A stretch of DNA of 64,000 bases from Pumilibacter muris (GTDB lineage: Bacteria; Bacillota; Clostridia; Christensenellales; Pumilibacteraceae). This document shows positions 35,401-41,930 of the stretch, piece by piece (position 1 is the first letter of the stretch; the number at the start of each line of letters is the position of its first letter). The DNA lies in assembly GCF_943193045.1 (NCBI RefSeq), contig NZ_CALPCN010000002.1, positions 124,001 through 188,000 of the forward strand, read 5' to 3'. A model generated the notes under the pieces. That model searched no databases, had not been told where the DNA came from, and saw nothing but the letters and a program-made list of their open reading frames with translations. The position numbers were made by a program, and so were the translations under genes.

Positions 35401-37330
35401 TCTCTTCCCCGTTGAAGCCGCCCAAACTTTTGCCGAGAAAGCGCAACAAAAAGCCGAAAAGGCTAACAAGAGCGTAACTTCATTAACAGAGTTGAACGGC
35501 AAAATAACAGAACTCGAACAGAATTTGCGCAATGCCGAACAAGCTAACGCCGAAGCTCGGCAAAAGCTGAACGAGGCGAACGCTCAGTGGGAAACCACCG
35601 GCAAAAAGCCTTTCGGCTACGACCTTTTAAGCAAACAAGCCGCTCAGGCAACCAAAAACGCGGAAAAGGCGCGAGAAGAGCTTTTAAGCGCCGAAAACAA
35701 ACGGGTTAGCGCCGCAGAGAGTACGGTTGAGCTTGCCGCAGATTCTTACCGCTATGCGGTTAAAGCGGCGGATTCCGCCGAAAAAGCTCTTGCCTACGAA
35801 TCGTCGGTTCGCGCGTATTCGGCGGCAGGCAACGCGGCTATGGCTGCCGTAGGCGCGATAGAAGCAAGCAAAGCGGCGGCAACAGCTACGATTAAAGCCG
35901 CCGAAGCCGCAGGCGAAAACGGAGCCGACGCCCTAAAAACGGCGCAAGACTTTATTGCCGACATGAACGGCACAGTTAAAGAAACCGCCGCAAAAGCGAG
36001 CCTTGCGGCAAGCACGGCGTGCGCAAAATCGATTGCGGAAGCCGAGAGAGCGGCGAACAACGCCGAATCGGCTGCGGCTGCGGGAAATATGCTCGACGCG
36101 GCAATATATGCGGGCGAAGCGCTTAACGCCATAGGCGCAATGAGCACCACGAGCGAAGCCGCAAACAGAGCCGCAAAAATATCCGAAAACGAAACTGCTC
36201 TTTTAAAAGCGCAAGAGAATGCCGAACTTGTGGCGCAAACCAAACAATCAACGGCGCTTAAAGCGGGCAACGCCGCAGTGCTGTCGGCAGAAAGCATAGC
36301 GGCAAGCGGCAACGCGGCTTCGCAAAACGCGCTCGAATATGCCGAACAAGGCAATGCCGACGGCTCTCTTACCGCAATAGCGGAAGCGCTCGAATATGCC
36401 GACGCCGCGAACACTGCGGCAAGCGGCGCCGCCAAAGCGGTGGAAATTCTTACGGAAACGTCTTACGCCGACAGCAACGAACAAACCGCTGCTCTCGCAA
36501 ACAGAGCAAAACAAGCGGCGGCGCAAGCGAAAGCCGCTTCCGAAAACATAGGAACAAACGTCTTAGACGCGTCTATCCGTTCAATAGCCGTATATGCGGC
36601 GCAAGTGAATAGCGCGGCTTGCCAAAATGCCGAATCGGTTAATTCGCTAACGTCAACTTTAAATAATGCGCTCTCCCTCACCGCGCATGCGCTCACGGCA
36701 AAACAATACAACCCCACCGCCGAAAACGTGGCTAAGCTGCAAAGCGTATACGCAGGCGGTGCCGACGCGGCTGTGGCGGCTCTCGAAAAATCGAGCGGAG
36801 TTCTGTTCGAACTTTCGCAAACTTACGCAACGACAGGCAACACGGCGAGCGTCATTCTAAACACTCAATACGGCAAAGACAAACGAAACGAAGTTAAATC
36901 GGCAGCCGAAAATCTGTCGGCTTACGCAAACAACGTTAAGTCGGCGGCAAACGCGGCAACCGAACTAATGAACGCGGCAACGGCGCTGTGCTCGAAAGCG
37001 CTTCCGTCGCTTAGCGAAGCCGACGCGGCAAAACTTAAAGCGGCGCTCGCCGAATCGCTCGGAAACGCAGGCGACAAAAACGGCAACGGAGCTTCGGGGC
37101 TTATGGGCGCAAGCGGTTACCTCGCAACGTCAAGCAACAACGCGGGTTCCGCCGCAACGCACTTAACGAACGCAGCCGCAAACCTCGATATGGGATTCTT
37201 GAATTGGTACAAATCGGACGTTGAGAAAGCGCAAGCGGCGGCGCAAACTGCCGTAACGGATTGCTCCAACGCAGGTTCCGCCGTTGGAAATATGTCGGGA
37301 GCACTCGATTCCCTCCTCGCCTTGCTTTAA
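29402..37330 (+). CDS. Giant modular secreted protein: beta-rich repeat array plus Ala-rich helical tail, function unknown
   Basis: The protein has 2642 residues. An N-terminal signal segment (about 1-33, LLFALIPIISIAFYVLTA then IYA) suggests secretion. Residues about 50-290 form an entry domain. From about 304 to 2000 related modules recur, with recognisable A-type starts near 304, 477, 685, 907, 1179, 1424 and 1716. Each has an LLPxLxxL-like helix, an FxLxIxGxL strand series, then nGxaYlsxGn and an LxxEL helix. B-type stretches between them share PYSLTL...ITGMSLxNxxVxGIxLxA. Residues about 2004-2642 are Ala/Glu/Lys/Asn-rich and helical. There is no LPXTG motif, C-terminal membrane anchor or enzyme motif. 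An array of LolA/LppX-like lipid-binding folds is a hypothesis only. Confidence 0.75.
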   Translation: MRWHIKRTKLLFALIPIISIAFYVLTANNDIYADQSFTEFDIYRLISTTAKPQEGKNSPLDYSAAENFAIAADVYLNTDSVQSTTNGTVTAMGFYKQTVLNYRSKRGGHIFSESVSLSAIASVAEQRYFKDGALLYRKGEASGGAVKSWSDSVTELSNSVYRQRYGVVPQEITKYSVTNESVQSGSFVSQNSDGTFTFELVMHASEAQKYSRYEMMTFAGVTAYPEFLACRLVYTIDSNWVVREIKSYDTYKIDIMGGTKCESSLTETYSYEKDFMPERAQIFADYVPTGSTGDVSTEKGPSDYLNEAFGAYISGSEVLKLSATLKAFGRTYPVRAQIDIAGGNYGFAVGDDIFATYKNDSLFLALGNNKYSLSVSDLSALGLNLSGFEFGDDFLATLFENHTITETDTHVHIRMPFELMGIALDVDMGLKKADDGSVTADTIDAEIMLDAVKMTVSANVDSSVTLPELNESEYLQLKPLLDAVANTIAMPAYKISGNLSVDANGTPVNVNNLLLRIAKANESAAGITADGSLSIFGIDANLWFNGETAFVKAGNAAIRANVNELGALADSLSSLIPNANLPSFDAQSIIKLLPSVLPGGLNLDTAFALLKSINYNGSEFNLQVKPLIGPEWSVVLTHGNMLETLSIKGLKVDGIELNAELKLEKGEIADGETVGTPENPQSFLDASEIASLLPEIKKLASSKSFSLKLGECSVTAGTTRVELTNGELTLNTNPLALKASFSVKLPQIGEIPLKAMYLSGADGSLKNGVAYIVCGNFAASVNIADAEKVLSEQFGTLMPENGKTVLNLLSSLGLSLDALNLNSILNGLNLSYSSESGTGKELIASLTLSETIAAQIKLGNGAIEANLNAYLPEKNLKANIQATVTGSEYAEKIQPESILPEGGEFINLAAFAKFIAPIKNAVSAKAFTVRIEGALEKDEAREEFAADIRLKFENGKFVLGGTAYLSEQAINFALENGIIYLSAGNVKLKLAATDAGTILRELNKVLSSAGGFVNKIPEVLSSDDAARLAAILGADAQDKITALAGSDSFAKIISLLGTAENMLNELLPVLDMPFGLEMVKALLDLSFLQSVVPEHDFNGITTLLAGIRVDENGSLIIPVVPANGSPYSLTLSANETAITGMSLQNMQVAGLGIELDAQIAYGAQNVGGISSAEAETYLDLMNVAELLPNLSNLLSSNAFELKITDGTIKSSLISGELSGTIRLSLRPLSLSAELKFKQHTAYLLYSDGTAYLSLNDPERNNGGAVNTAGGIKLSFTLDDVASLKAEIERLTKAAGGSEEAALAVGAIAEHSANTVSLLEKALGGKTLADLLGYVAVLKQSEATDEAGNTVNISGITAGISAGDFSLSARLAGEADGLDVNVYNFNYAGSIEGALNLALRPVSDEAHFAAIADEVKNAKNGGYVSLALLQSYIEPALNTLNRHYYRLNFEGNVRGNSGNTTISGELNIERTEGFLNAYVKILLDGKTGEQSIELYLIDHTDYTPSIDEFGNSVVPKFDITKLEAHVNYNKLYVKVNFKAVAGIIGSLCDILNLDIPMLNDLTDSVGYEHIQTDVFKTMEIAGLDSIRETINSLFGVAENVQDATNEENGGISGLTGFITEELIDKVLGGISLGFDENSYLQIKIDNGIFGLSTSGKIASVTVAHANGELSYLEISNLIANGDTVYFRADLDAFEKGETLESGAPAYNKIVPPDGAMDLSSIDTLLYSIIKTADLREFNITGTLNLKVLTIDANIDIDAKVKILDDGSTVAAIKLAVPRVSLVVELVQKSDSYIYFANNMLYFVVDKYERKYDWKAVKYYYELVGTDVSTATVDEFLANPTYYLFKLILMSDTIKDQIMSSVSGGGSGGAQTKDLSKILKNYSFNSDSGRFSLVLGLAELAGSSSLGDLNLYVDTSKNNYITGLELNTKLAGLVTLSLNNTTLENLIREPDGTVSGKRTLDPHYTTDGTTYPYRVYFGGKAGWADDSRLTHDLSRLEDDLAILFPVEAAQTFAEKAQQKAEKANKSVTSLTELNGKITELEQNLRNAEQANAEARQKLNEANAQWETTGKKPFGYDLLSKQAAQATKNAEKAREELLSAENKRVSAAESTVELAADSYRYAVKAADSAEKALAYESSVRAYSAAGNAAMAAVGAIEASKAAATATIKAAEAAGENGADALKTAQDFIADMNGTVKETAAKASLAASTACAKSIAEAERAANNAESAAAAGNMLDAAIYAGEALNAIGAMSTTSEAANRAAKISENETALLKAQENAELVAQTKQSTALKAGNAAVLSAESIAASGNAASQNALEYAEQGNADGSLTAIAEALEYADAANTAASGAAKAVEILTETSYADSNEQTAALANRAKQAAAQAKAASENIGTNVLDASIRSIAVYAAQVNSAACQNAESVNSLTSTLNNALSLTAHALTAKQYNPTAENVAKLQSVYAGGADAAVAALEKSSGVLFELSQTYATTGNTASVILNTQYGKDKRNEVKSAAENLSAYANNVKSAANAATELMNAATALCSKALPSLSEADAAKLKAALAESLGNAGDKNGNGASGLMGASGYLATSSNNAGSAATHLTNAAANLDMGFLNWYKSDVEKAQAAAQTAVTDCSNAGSAVGNMSGALDSLLALL

Positions 37331-37367
37331 GAATAAACAACAAAACTATATTAAACACTCAATTATA

Positions 37368-37409
37368 AAAAGCACCCGTCGGACTTTACAGTAATTCCCA
37401 TAGGGAATT
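37368..37409 (+). repeat. Left terminal inverted repeat of the cargo segment
   Basis: It consists of a 14-base outer element and a 17-base palindromic inner element, 11 bases apart; see the matching right arm at 39096-39134. Confidence 0.7.
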
Positions 37410-37426
37410 TTAGGCAAGTCGCAGGC

Positions 37427-37465
37427 AATAGAAAAGGTATGGCATAAAGCCATACCTTTTCTATT
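37427..37465 (+). terminator. Hairpin terminator after the giant gene, inside the left end of the cargo segment
   Basis: A perfect 17-bp stem (37427-37443 with 37449-37465) has a 5-base loop and a T-rich right arm. Confidence 0.75.
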
Positions 37466-37548
37466 GTATTTTAAGCGTGGACGAACTTGGCTACTCGTAG
37501 CCTAGTGAGATATAGATATGTTTTATATTTCTCGCAAAATTCAATCAG

Positions 37549-37577
37549 TTGCGCTCTTTCATTTTTCGTGATATAAT
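37549..37577 (+). promoter_or_regulatory. Promoter of the GNAT gene
   Basis: TTGCGC (37549-37554), a 17-base spacer and TATAAT (37572-37577), with an upstream TG making an extended -10. Confidence 0.62.
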
Positions 37578-37615
37578 GATTGTACGATAAACAGTAATTT
37601 AACGGAGTATAAAGA

Positions 37616-38068
37616 GTGAACATAAAATTGATTGAAGAAAACGAAATACAGGAAACATGCGATATGGTAATTCGTTCTTGTAAATATTCCGATTTTGCCG
37701 AGTTCTATCCGTCGCAATATTTTTATTGCACATACGATGAAATCAAAACTAAAATGGACAACGGACATTTTTATGTTGTCAAAGACAACGGAAAAATTAT
37801 CGGTTGCGGTGGCATTGCTACATATTGGGACAGCTTAACCGAGAGTTGGATACATACTATTTTTGTTGATCCAAAATATCAGAGAAAAGGTGTAGGCAGA
37901 AAGATTATAGAATTTTTGGAAAACGACGAATACGCAAAAAGAGCAAATAGAATTGAAATTCACGCCGCAATGTCAGCGATACCATTCTACCGTAAATTAG
38001 GCTATGAGCATAAGAACGGACAACTAATTTACGCTGAGGGACATTTTGACATGGAAAAATTTATATAA
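37616..38068 (+). CDS. GNAT-family N-acetyltransferase
   Basis: The protein has 150 residues. The acetyl-CoA binding signature is VDPKYQRKGVGRKIIEFL, preceded by the IIGCGGIA and WIHTIFV strands; the end AMSAIPFYRKLGYE is also typical. The substrate is unknown; an amine of a small molecule, antibiotic or protein are all possible. The start is GTG with CGGAG about 9 bases upstream. It is the first gene of the inverted-repeat-bounded segment and has its own promoter. Confidence 0.88.
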   Translation: MNIKLIEENEIQETCDMVIRSCKYSDFAEFYPSQYFYCTYDEIKTKMDNGHFYVVKDNGKIIGCGGIATYWDSLTESWIHTIFVDPKYQRKGVGRKIIEFLENDEYAKRANRIEIHAAMSAIPFYRKLGYEHKNGQLIYAEGHFDMEKFI

Positions 38069-38112
38069 CTGGCTAAAAAAGAATTTTTCATAACATAAAG
38101 GAAAATAACAAT

Positions 38113-38602
38113 ATGTCCGAACACAGTTTAATAATAGCGCTGAAATACGGCGAAAAATTGAAAGAATTTTATGATATAGCCCAAGCCGAAAAATATTTTA
38201 TCTCATACAAAGACGAATTGCTCAATAGGTTAGAAGCTATAAGCGGACAATTAGACGGTTCCCCCCCCCGACTACACTATTGAAAGTCTAAAAGATATAG
38301 AAAAATTATATTTTCAATTATATCGCAATAATACATTCGGTAAATTAGGATTATCGCAAAAACAATTTGAAAGTATTATGTCTGTATATTGGGGAGAGGT
38401 CGTTATAAAAAATAATGCGGACGCCAAATGGTTAATTGAAGAATTTGCTTTTTCACAAGGAAAATATGAATTGCTTGTAAATAAAGGTCTATGTAATATT
38501 TCGATAGTCGATATGTTCCAAGACTTGTATAAAAGACAGGACAATAAACGGCAAAATTTATTATTCAGAGAATATAATAGATATTTTACAAGGCAACTTT
38601 GA
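38113..38602 (+). pseudogene. Frameshifted gene, function unknown (break in a C9 tract)
   Basis: From the ATG at 38113 (AAAGGAAAA upstream) the frame runs 56 residues and stops at about 38283. A run of nine C bases at 38261-38269 precedes the stop. With eight C bases the frame would continue through PDYTIESL and on to the stop at 38602, giving 162 residues. The downstream part (LYFQLYRNNTFGKLGLSQ..., VYWGEVVIKNNADAKWLIEEFAF) is clearly a continuation. It may be phase-variable, truly broken, or a sequencing error. No family was recognised. Confidence 0.65.
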
Positions 38603-38639
38603 TTTTCGCTGAATAAATTGGTCAAATAAGGAGCTTACA

Positions 38640-38975
38640 ATGGAAATATGTAAAATAACGCTTGATAGCAAACAGTATGACCTGTTAAAAAGTATGCTCA
38701 ATTGCGACAGAAGGTCGGACTTAATAAGAAAAATACCAATCAACGGAAAAGAGTTGTTTTATGATATGATTCACGAAATATATTCACCTGTAACAGACGG
38801 ATGGAGTACGCGTGAAATCGTGTTGAACGAATCTGCCGATGCGCTAAACCTGTTACGATTTATGACAAAACAGATATTTCCGAACGATGAATACTATTTT
38901 GTGCGACAAATAGGAAGAAAATGGGCGAATTTTCGTTTTGAAAAAGATTGCAAAATTATAATATATAAAAATTGA
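38640..38975 (+). CDS. Small orphan protein, function unknown
   Basis: The protein has 111 residues and is mixed alpha/beta in appearance, with no signal peptide or membrane segment. AAGGAG lies 6 bases before the ATG. It lies 37 bases after the frameshifted gene and is probably on the same transcript. No family was recognised. Together with its neighbours it could be an immunity, modification or stress cargo, but no motif shows this. Confidence 0.55.
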   Translation: MEICKITLDSKQYDLLKSMLNCDRRSDLIRKIPINGKELFYDMIHEIYSPVTDGWSTREIVLNESADALNLLRFMTKQIFPNDEYYFVRQIGRKWANFRFEKDCKIIIYKN

Positions 38976-39021
38976 ACAAGTCTTATAAATTTCAATTTAT
39001 CTTTCTAAAAGGTTTGTAGTA

Positions 39022-39054
39022 AAAAGCTCTCGAACATATCGTTCGAGAGCTTTT
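39022..39054 (+). terminator. Intrinsic terminator of the cargo genes
   Basis: A perfect 14-bp stem, AAAAGCTCTCGAAC with its complement, has a 5-base loop and ends in TTTT. Confidence 0.82.
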
Positions 39055-39095
39055 GTCCTTGCTTGAAAGTATAACTCTTAATAATTTAGTTTTTT

Positions 39096-39134
39096 AATTC
39101 CCTATGGGAAGTGCGCTTTTCGACGGGTGCTTTT
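39096..39134 (-). repeat. Right terminal inverted repeat of the cargo segment
   Basis: It contains inner AATTCCCTATGGGAA and outer CGACGGGTGCTTTT, the inverted counterparts of the left arm. Confidence 0.7.
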
Positions 39135-39165
39135 ATTTTTTTACTTTCCTGTTTGTTAAGCCGTA

Positions 39166-41733
39166 TTATTTTGCGGTTCTCTTTCTAAGAACAATTACCG
39201 CGCCTGCCGCGAGCACAAGAAGCATACCGACCGCAACGGCTTGCGAGCCTACCTGCGAGCCGCATTTCTTTTTAGCGGGTTGCTCTTCGGAATTATCTCC
39301 GCCGTTGTTATCGCCGTCGTTGCCTCCGCTCGGCTTTGTACCGTTGGTGGTTATTTTAAGTTCGACCTCTTCCGAACGGAACGCGGTTTCGGTTGCCGCC
39401 TTGCGAACGTACACGGTGTATTCGGTGCCCGCAGTAAGGTTGCCCCACGAACCCGTTTTAGCCCACTCTCCGTCGCCCATTTTATATTCGAACGAAGCGT
39501 CGCCGAAACGGATATAGTTTTCGCCTTTGGTAGGCGTGGGCGCGTCGGCAGCCGAAAGAGTCGGGCGGGCGGGCAATTTAATTTCGGTTGCCGCAGTGCT
39601 CGCGTCTTTTCCGCGAACATAAAGCATGCTGCCGGGCGCTATTGCGGAACCGTTTTCGAGCAACGCGTTAAAGTCTGCGGAAGCGGACGCCTCGAAGCCT
39701 TCTTCGATAGAAACGGTTTCATTTGCGAAATTCACGCTTGCTTTCGACGAATCGGGCGAGCTGACATATTCGGCGGTTTCCGCAAAACTTATGCTGTGCA
39801 CGGTAACTTTTTTATTGCCCGCAACTACGCCGTCTCCCGAGCCCGCGTCGCAATAGAACAAAAGAATGTTGTCGCCGTCTTCCACAAAAGACTCCCAATT
39901 ATTATAAGCGCGCGTATCGAGGCACAGTTTGTATCTGCCCGCACTAAGCGCCGCATGTTCTAAAAGCGAACCCGCGTTAAAATATACGCCAAGCTTTAAA
40001 GGAGAATCGAGCGTAACGTCCAACAAAACGTAGCGGTCGAATTTATACCAATGCTCTACGGGAACTTTTACGCGCGAGTAGCTTGCGCCGTTAGTAGTTT
40101 CGCACGTCCATTGTATGCTGCCGTCGGTGGTGTCTTGCAATTCTATCGCAACGGCGCCGTCTATTATTGCCGTAGAATCTTGCGCGGCAACATTAAACGG
40201 AGTGTAGAAAGTTACGGAATCAAAAACAAGCGTTTTTGCCGTTTCGCATGTTGTGGCTTCGGCGCTGTCTATGTAAAGATTAACCGACTTATAGACCTTA
40301 TCTTCCAAATCAATTATAATAGAATTATAACCTGCCTTATAATCGGCATGCCCTTTAACCGCCACATCCCACTGCGAGCCTTCTATATTTGCATATACGC
40401 CTACTTTCACTGCGGCGCTCGAATAGAAACCTATGCGCAATTTCGGATGCTTTGTAAAATCGTAATTTGTAACGTCGGCTTTAACGTTCGCATACTGCGT
40501 AGTTGCGCTGTATTCAACTTTTAACCCCGAGTATGTTACGGCGTCTTTGCCCTCGCCTACCGTAACTTCGGCATCGGGAGTAAGCGTGTAGCAAGCGGCT
40601 CCCGCCCATTCGCCGATTGAGAGGTCGGGAGAGCTTATATCGTTCACGAATTTGGGTTGAGTGCTTGCAAACGTCATGCCGCCGAATTCGATTTTAGCTT
40701 CCGCAGAAGTATCTTTAACTGTGGCTACCAACACAATTTTCGAAATATCGCCTTTAAACGCGCCGAAATATGTGCTCAAACTGCTAACGGTAGAAAGCTT
40801 ATAACCTTCCGTCACAGACGATACCGCTTCGGCATTCCAAGCGCTTCCCAAAATATCGGCGCAGAAAAGATTAACGTCGCCTGCGGCAACCTCTTCTATA
40901 TGTCCTGCCAAACTCGCAATATTAGTTGCCTTAAACTTTACATAAAGCGCGCTCCAATCGTTAGGCCAGCCGGGTAGCGTCTCGCTTAGCGGAACTTCGA
41001 TTGTAACGGTAGCCGCGCCGGCGTTTGCCGTTATGTCGCCCGCCGCATTGTCAACAGTTCCGTTTGCTTCGTCGCCGGTCAACTTTTCGAGCGTGTTAGC
41101 CGATTTCGTGCCGTTGGTCACAGTCCAATCGGCAAGCTCTTTAAACGACTTTTCGGGAGCCTGTACTTCGGGAGCTTCGGGAGTATACTCGGTGGGTGTG
41201 TAACTCACTCCGCCAACGCTCAACTTATTTACGGTAATCTTTTTATTGCCAGTGTTGGCTATGTTAGAGTCAAAATAAAAGCCCAAATCAAATGTTCTCG
41301 CGCTCGTAAGGTCGGAATCCCAAGCCGCCAAGCTTATTGTGCGCTCGAAAGCTTCTCCCGCCGTCATTTCGGTATCCGCAATCGCGTCGGCGCCAAAAAC
41401 GTTCCAAGCTGACGCACCGAACAAAACAAGACGAATATGCGCATTCTGAACAGGCGTTAAGCTAAGCTCAATGCTTCCGCCTCCCGTATAATTCGCAACG
41501 TTCACTCTTGCAAGATATGTGCCCGCCGTCGTCCAATTATAGCTAACTGTCGTTTTATTTTCCGATTCTGTTTCTGACGTTCCATTAAACTTATATGCGT
41601 CATTTGTTGTAAACGCGCCCACTGTGGGGTTGCCTTCCGCGAAGGCGACAACGCTCAGTCCCGAAAGAGAGAGCGCGAGCAACACGAGTATTGCAAGCAA
41701 TACCGTAGCTCTTTTTGCTACTGTTTTCTTCAT
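39166..41733 (-). CDS. Secreted multi-module beta-sandwich protein with Cys-TM-Arg C-terminal tail
   Basis: The protein has 855 residues. A signal peptide ends near AFA/EG. Repeated beta-sandwich-like units of about 130-150 residues follow, each with a YxxVxVxVxNY strand, an LRIGFYS or LLDVTLD strand, a KxGVYxN strand and an aGxxxIxxDL strand. They look like carbohydrate-binding modules. A Ser/Gly/Asn/Asp linker leads to PAKKKCGSQ (Cys824), one membrane segment and RKRTAK. The tail resembles Cys-containing sorting signals (MYXO- or Synergist-CTERM). It is the last gene of the glycan locus. AAGGAGG precedes the ATG. Confidence 0.72.
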   Translation of the reverse strand: MKKTVAKRATVLLAILVLLALSLSGLSVVAFAEGNPTVGAFTTNDAYKFNGTSETESENKTTVSYNWTTAGTYLARVNVANYTGGGSIELSLTPVQNAHIRLVLFGASAWNVFGADAIADTEMTAGEAFERTISLAAWDSDLTSARTFDLGFYFDSNIANTGNKKITVNKLSVGGVSYTPTEYTPEAPEVQAPEKSFKELADWTVTNGTKSANTLEKLTGDEANGTVDNAAGDITANAGAATVTIEVPLSETLPGWPNDWSALYVKFKATNIASLAGHIEEVAAGDVNLFCADILGSAWNAEAVSSVTEGYKLSTVSSLSTYFGAFKGDISKIVLVATVKDTSAEAKIEFGGMTFASTQPKFVNDISSPDLSIGEWAGAACYTLTPDAEVTVGEGKDAVTYSGLKVEYSATTQYANVKADVTNYDFTKHPKLRIGFYSSAAVKVGVYANIEGSQWDVAVKGHADYKAGYNSIIIDLEDKVYKSVNLYIDSAEATTCETAKTLVFDSVTFYTPFNVAAQDSTAIIDGAVAIELQDTTDGSIQWTCETTNGASYSRVKVPVEHWYKFDRYVLLDVTLDSPLKLGVYFNAGSLLEHAALSAGRYKLCLDTRAYNNWESFVEDGDNILLFYCDAGSGDGVVAGNKKVTVHSISFAETAEYVSSPDSSKASVNFANETVSIEEGFEASASADFNALLENGSAIAPGSMLYVRGKDASTAATEIKLPARPTLSAADAPTPTKGENYIRFGDASFEYKMGDGEWAKTGSWGNLTAGTEYTVYVRKAATETAFRSEEVELKITTNGTKPSGGNDGDNNGGDNSEEQPAKKKCGSQVGSQAVAVGMLLVLAAGAVIVLRKRTAK

Positions 41734-41826
41734 AATGTTCCTCCTTAAAATTTAAGAATTTTTTATTTACGCCTTTATCGGCATGAATAACTTAATAAAT
41801 TATCGCGTTGTTTTCGCTCCGTGCAC

Positions 41827-41856
41827 GGGATTGCTTCGCTATCACTCGCAATGACA
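41827..41856 (+). repeat. REP-like repeat unit
   Basis: GGGATTGCTTCGCTATCACTCGCAATGACA-type unit, nearly the same as the one at 19202-19230. Confidence 0.65.
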
Positions 41857-41875
41857 CAGTTACGCGTGCGGTGTT

Positions 41876-41912
41876 GTTATTGCGAGGAGCCGTTAGGCGA
41901 CGCGGCAATCCA
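41876..41912 (-). repeat. REP-like repeat unit, inverted
   Basis: It is head-to-head with the unit 20 bases away, so the pair forms a BIME-like inverted arrangement. On the minus strand it begins GGATTGCCGCGTCGCC and ends CTCGCAATAAC. Confidence 0.65.
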
Positions 41913-41930
41913 CTGCAACAAACGCGGAAA

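Larger units (their letters stand above)
37368..39134. mobile_element. Inverted-repeat-bounded cargo segment without a transposase
   Basis: AAAAGCACCCGTCG at 37368-37381 is perfectly matched in inverted orientation by CGACGGGTGCTTTT at 39121-39134. Eleven and ten bases further in, AATTCCCATAGGGAATT (37393-37409) is matched by AATTCCCTATGGGAA (39096-39110). Each end also carries an inward hairpin. The cargo is three small plus-strand genes, visibly richer in A/T than both neighbours. No transposase or integrase lies inside, and no target duplication was identified. It may be a non-autonomous mobile unit or cassette. Confidence 0.5.

Noticed and set aside
35794-36435. A 213-residue Ala-rich antisense frame inside the giant gene
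   Set aside because: It is produced by the repeated GC-rich Ala/Ala codons of the sense strand; no start signal or promoter was seen.
29402-37330. LPXTG-anchored adhesin for the 2642-residue protein
   Set aside because: The C-terminus has no LPXTG, hydrophobic segment or basic tail.
37368-39134. Integron cassette interpretation of the cargo segment
   Set aside because: There is no attC-like site with GTTRRRY cores, no integrase, and the ends are simple inverted repeats.
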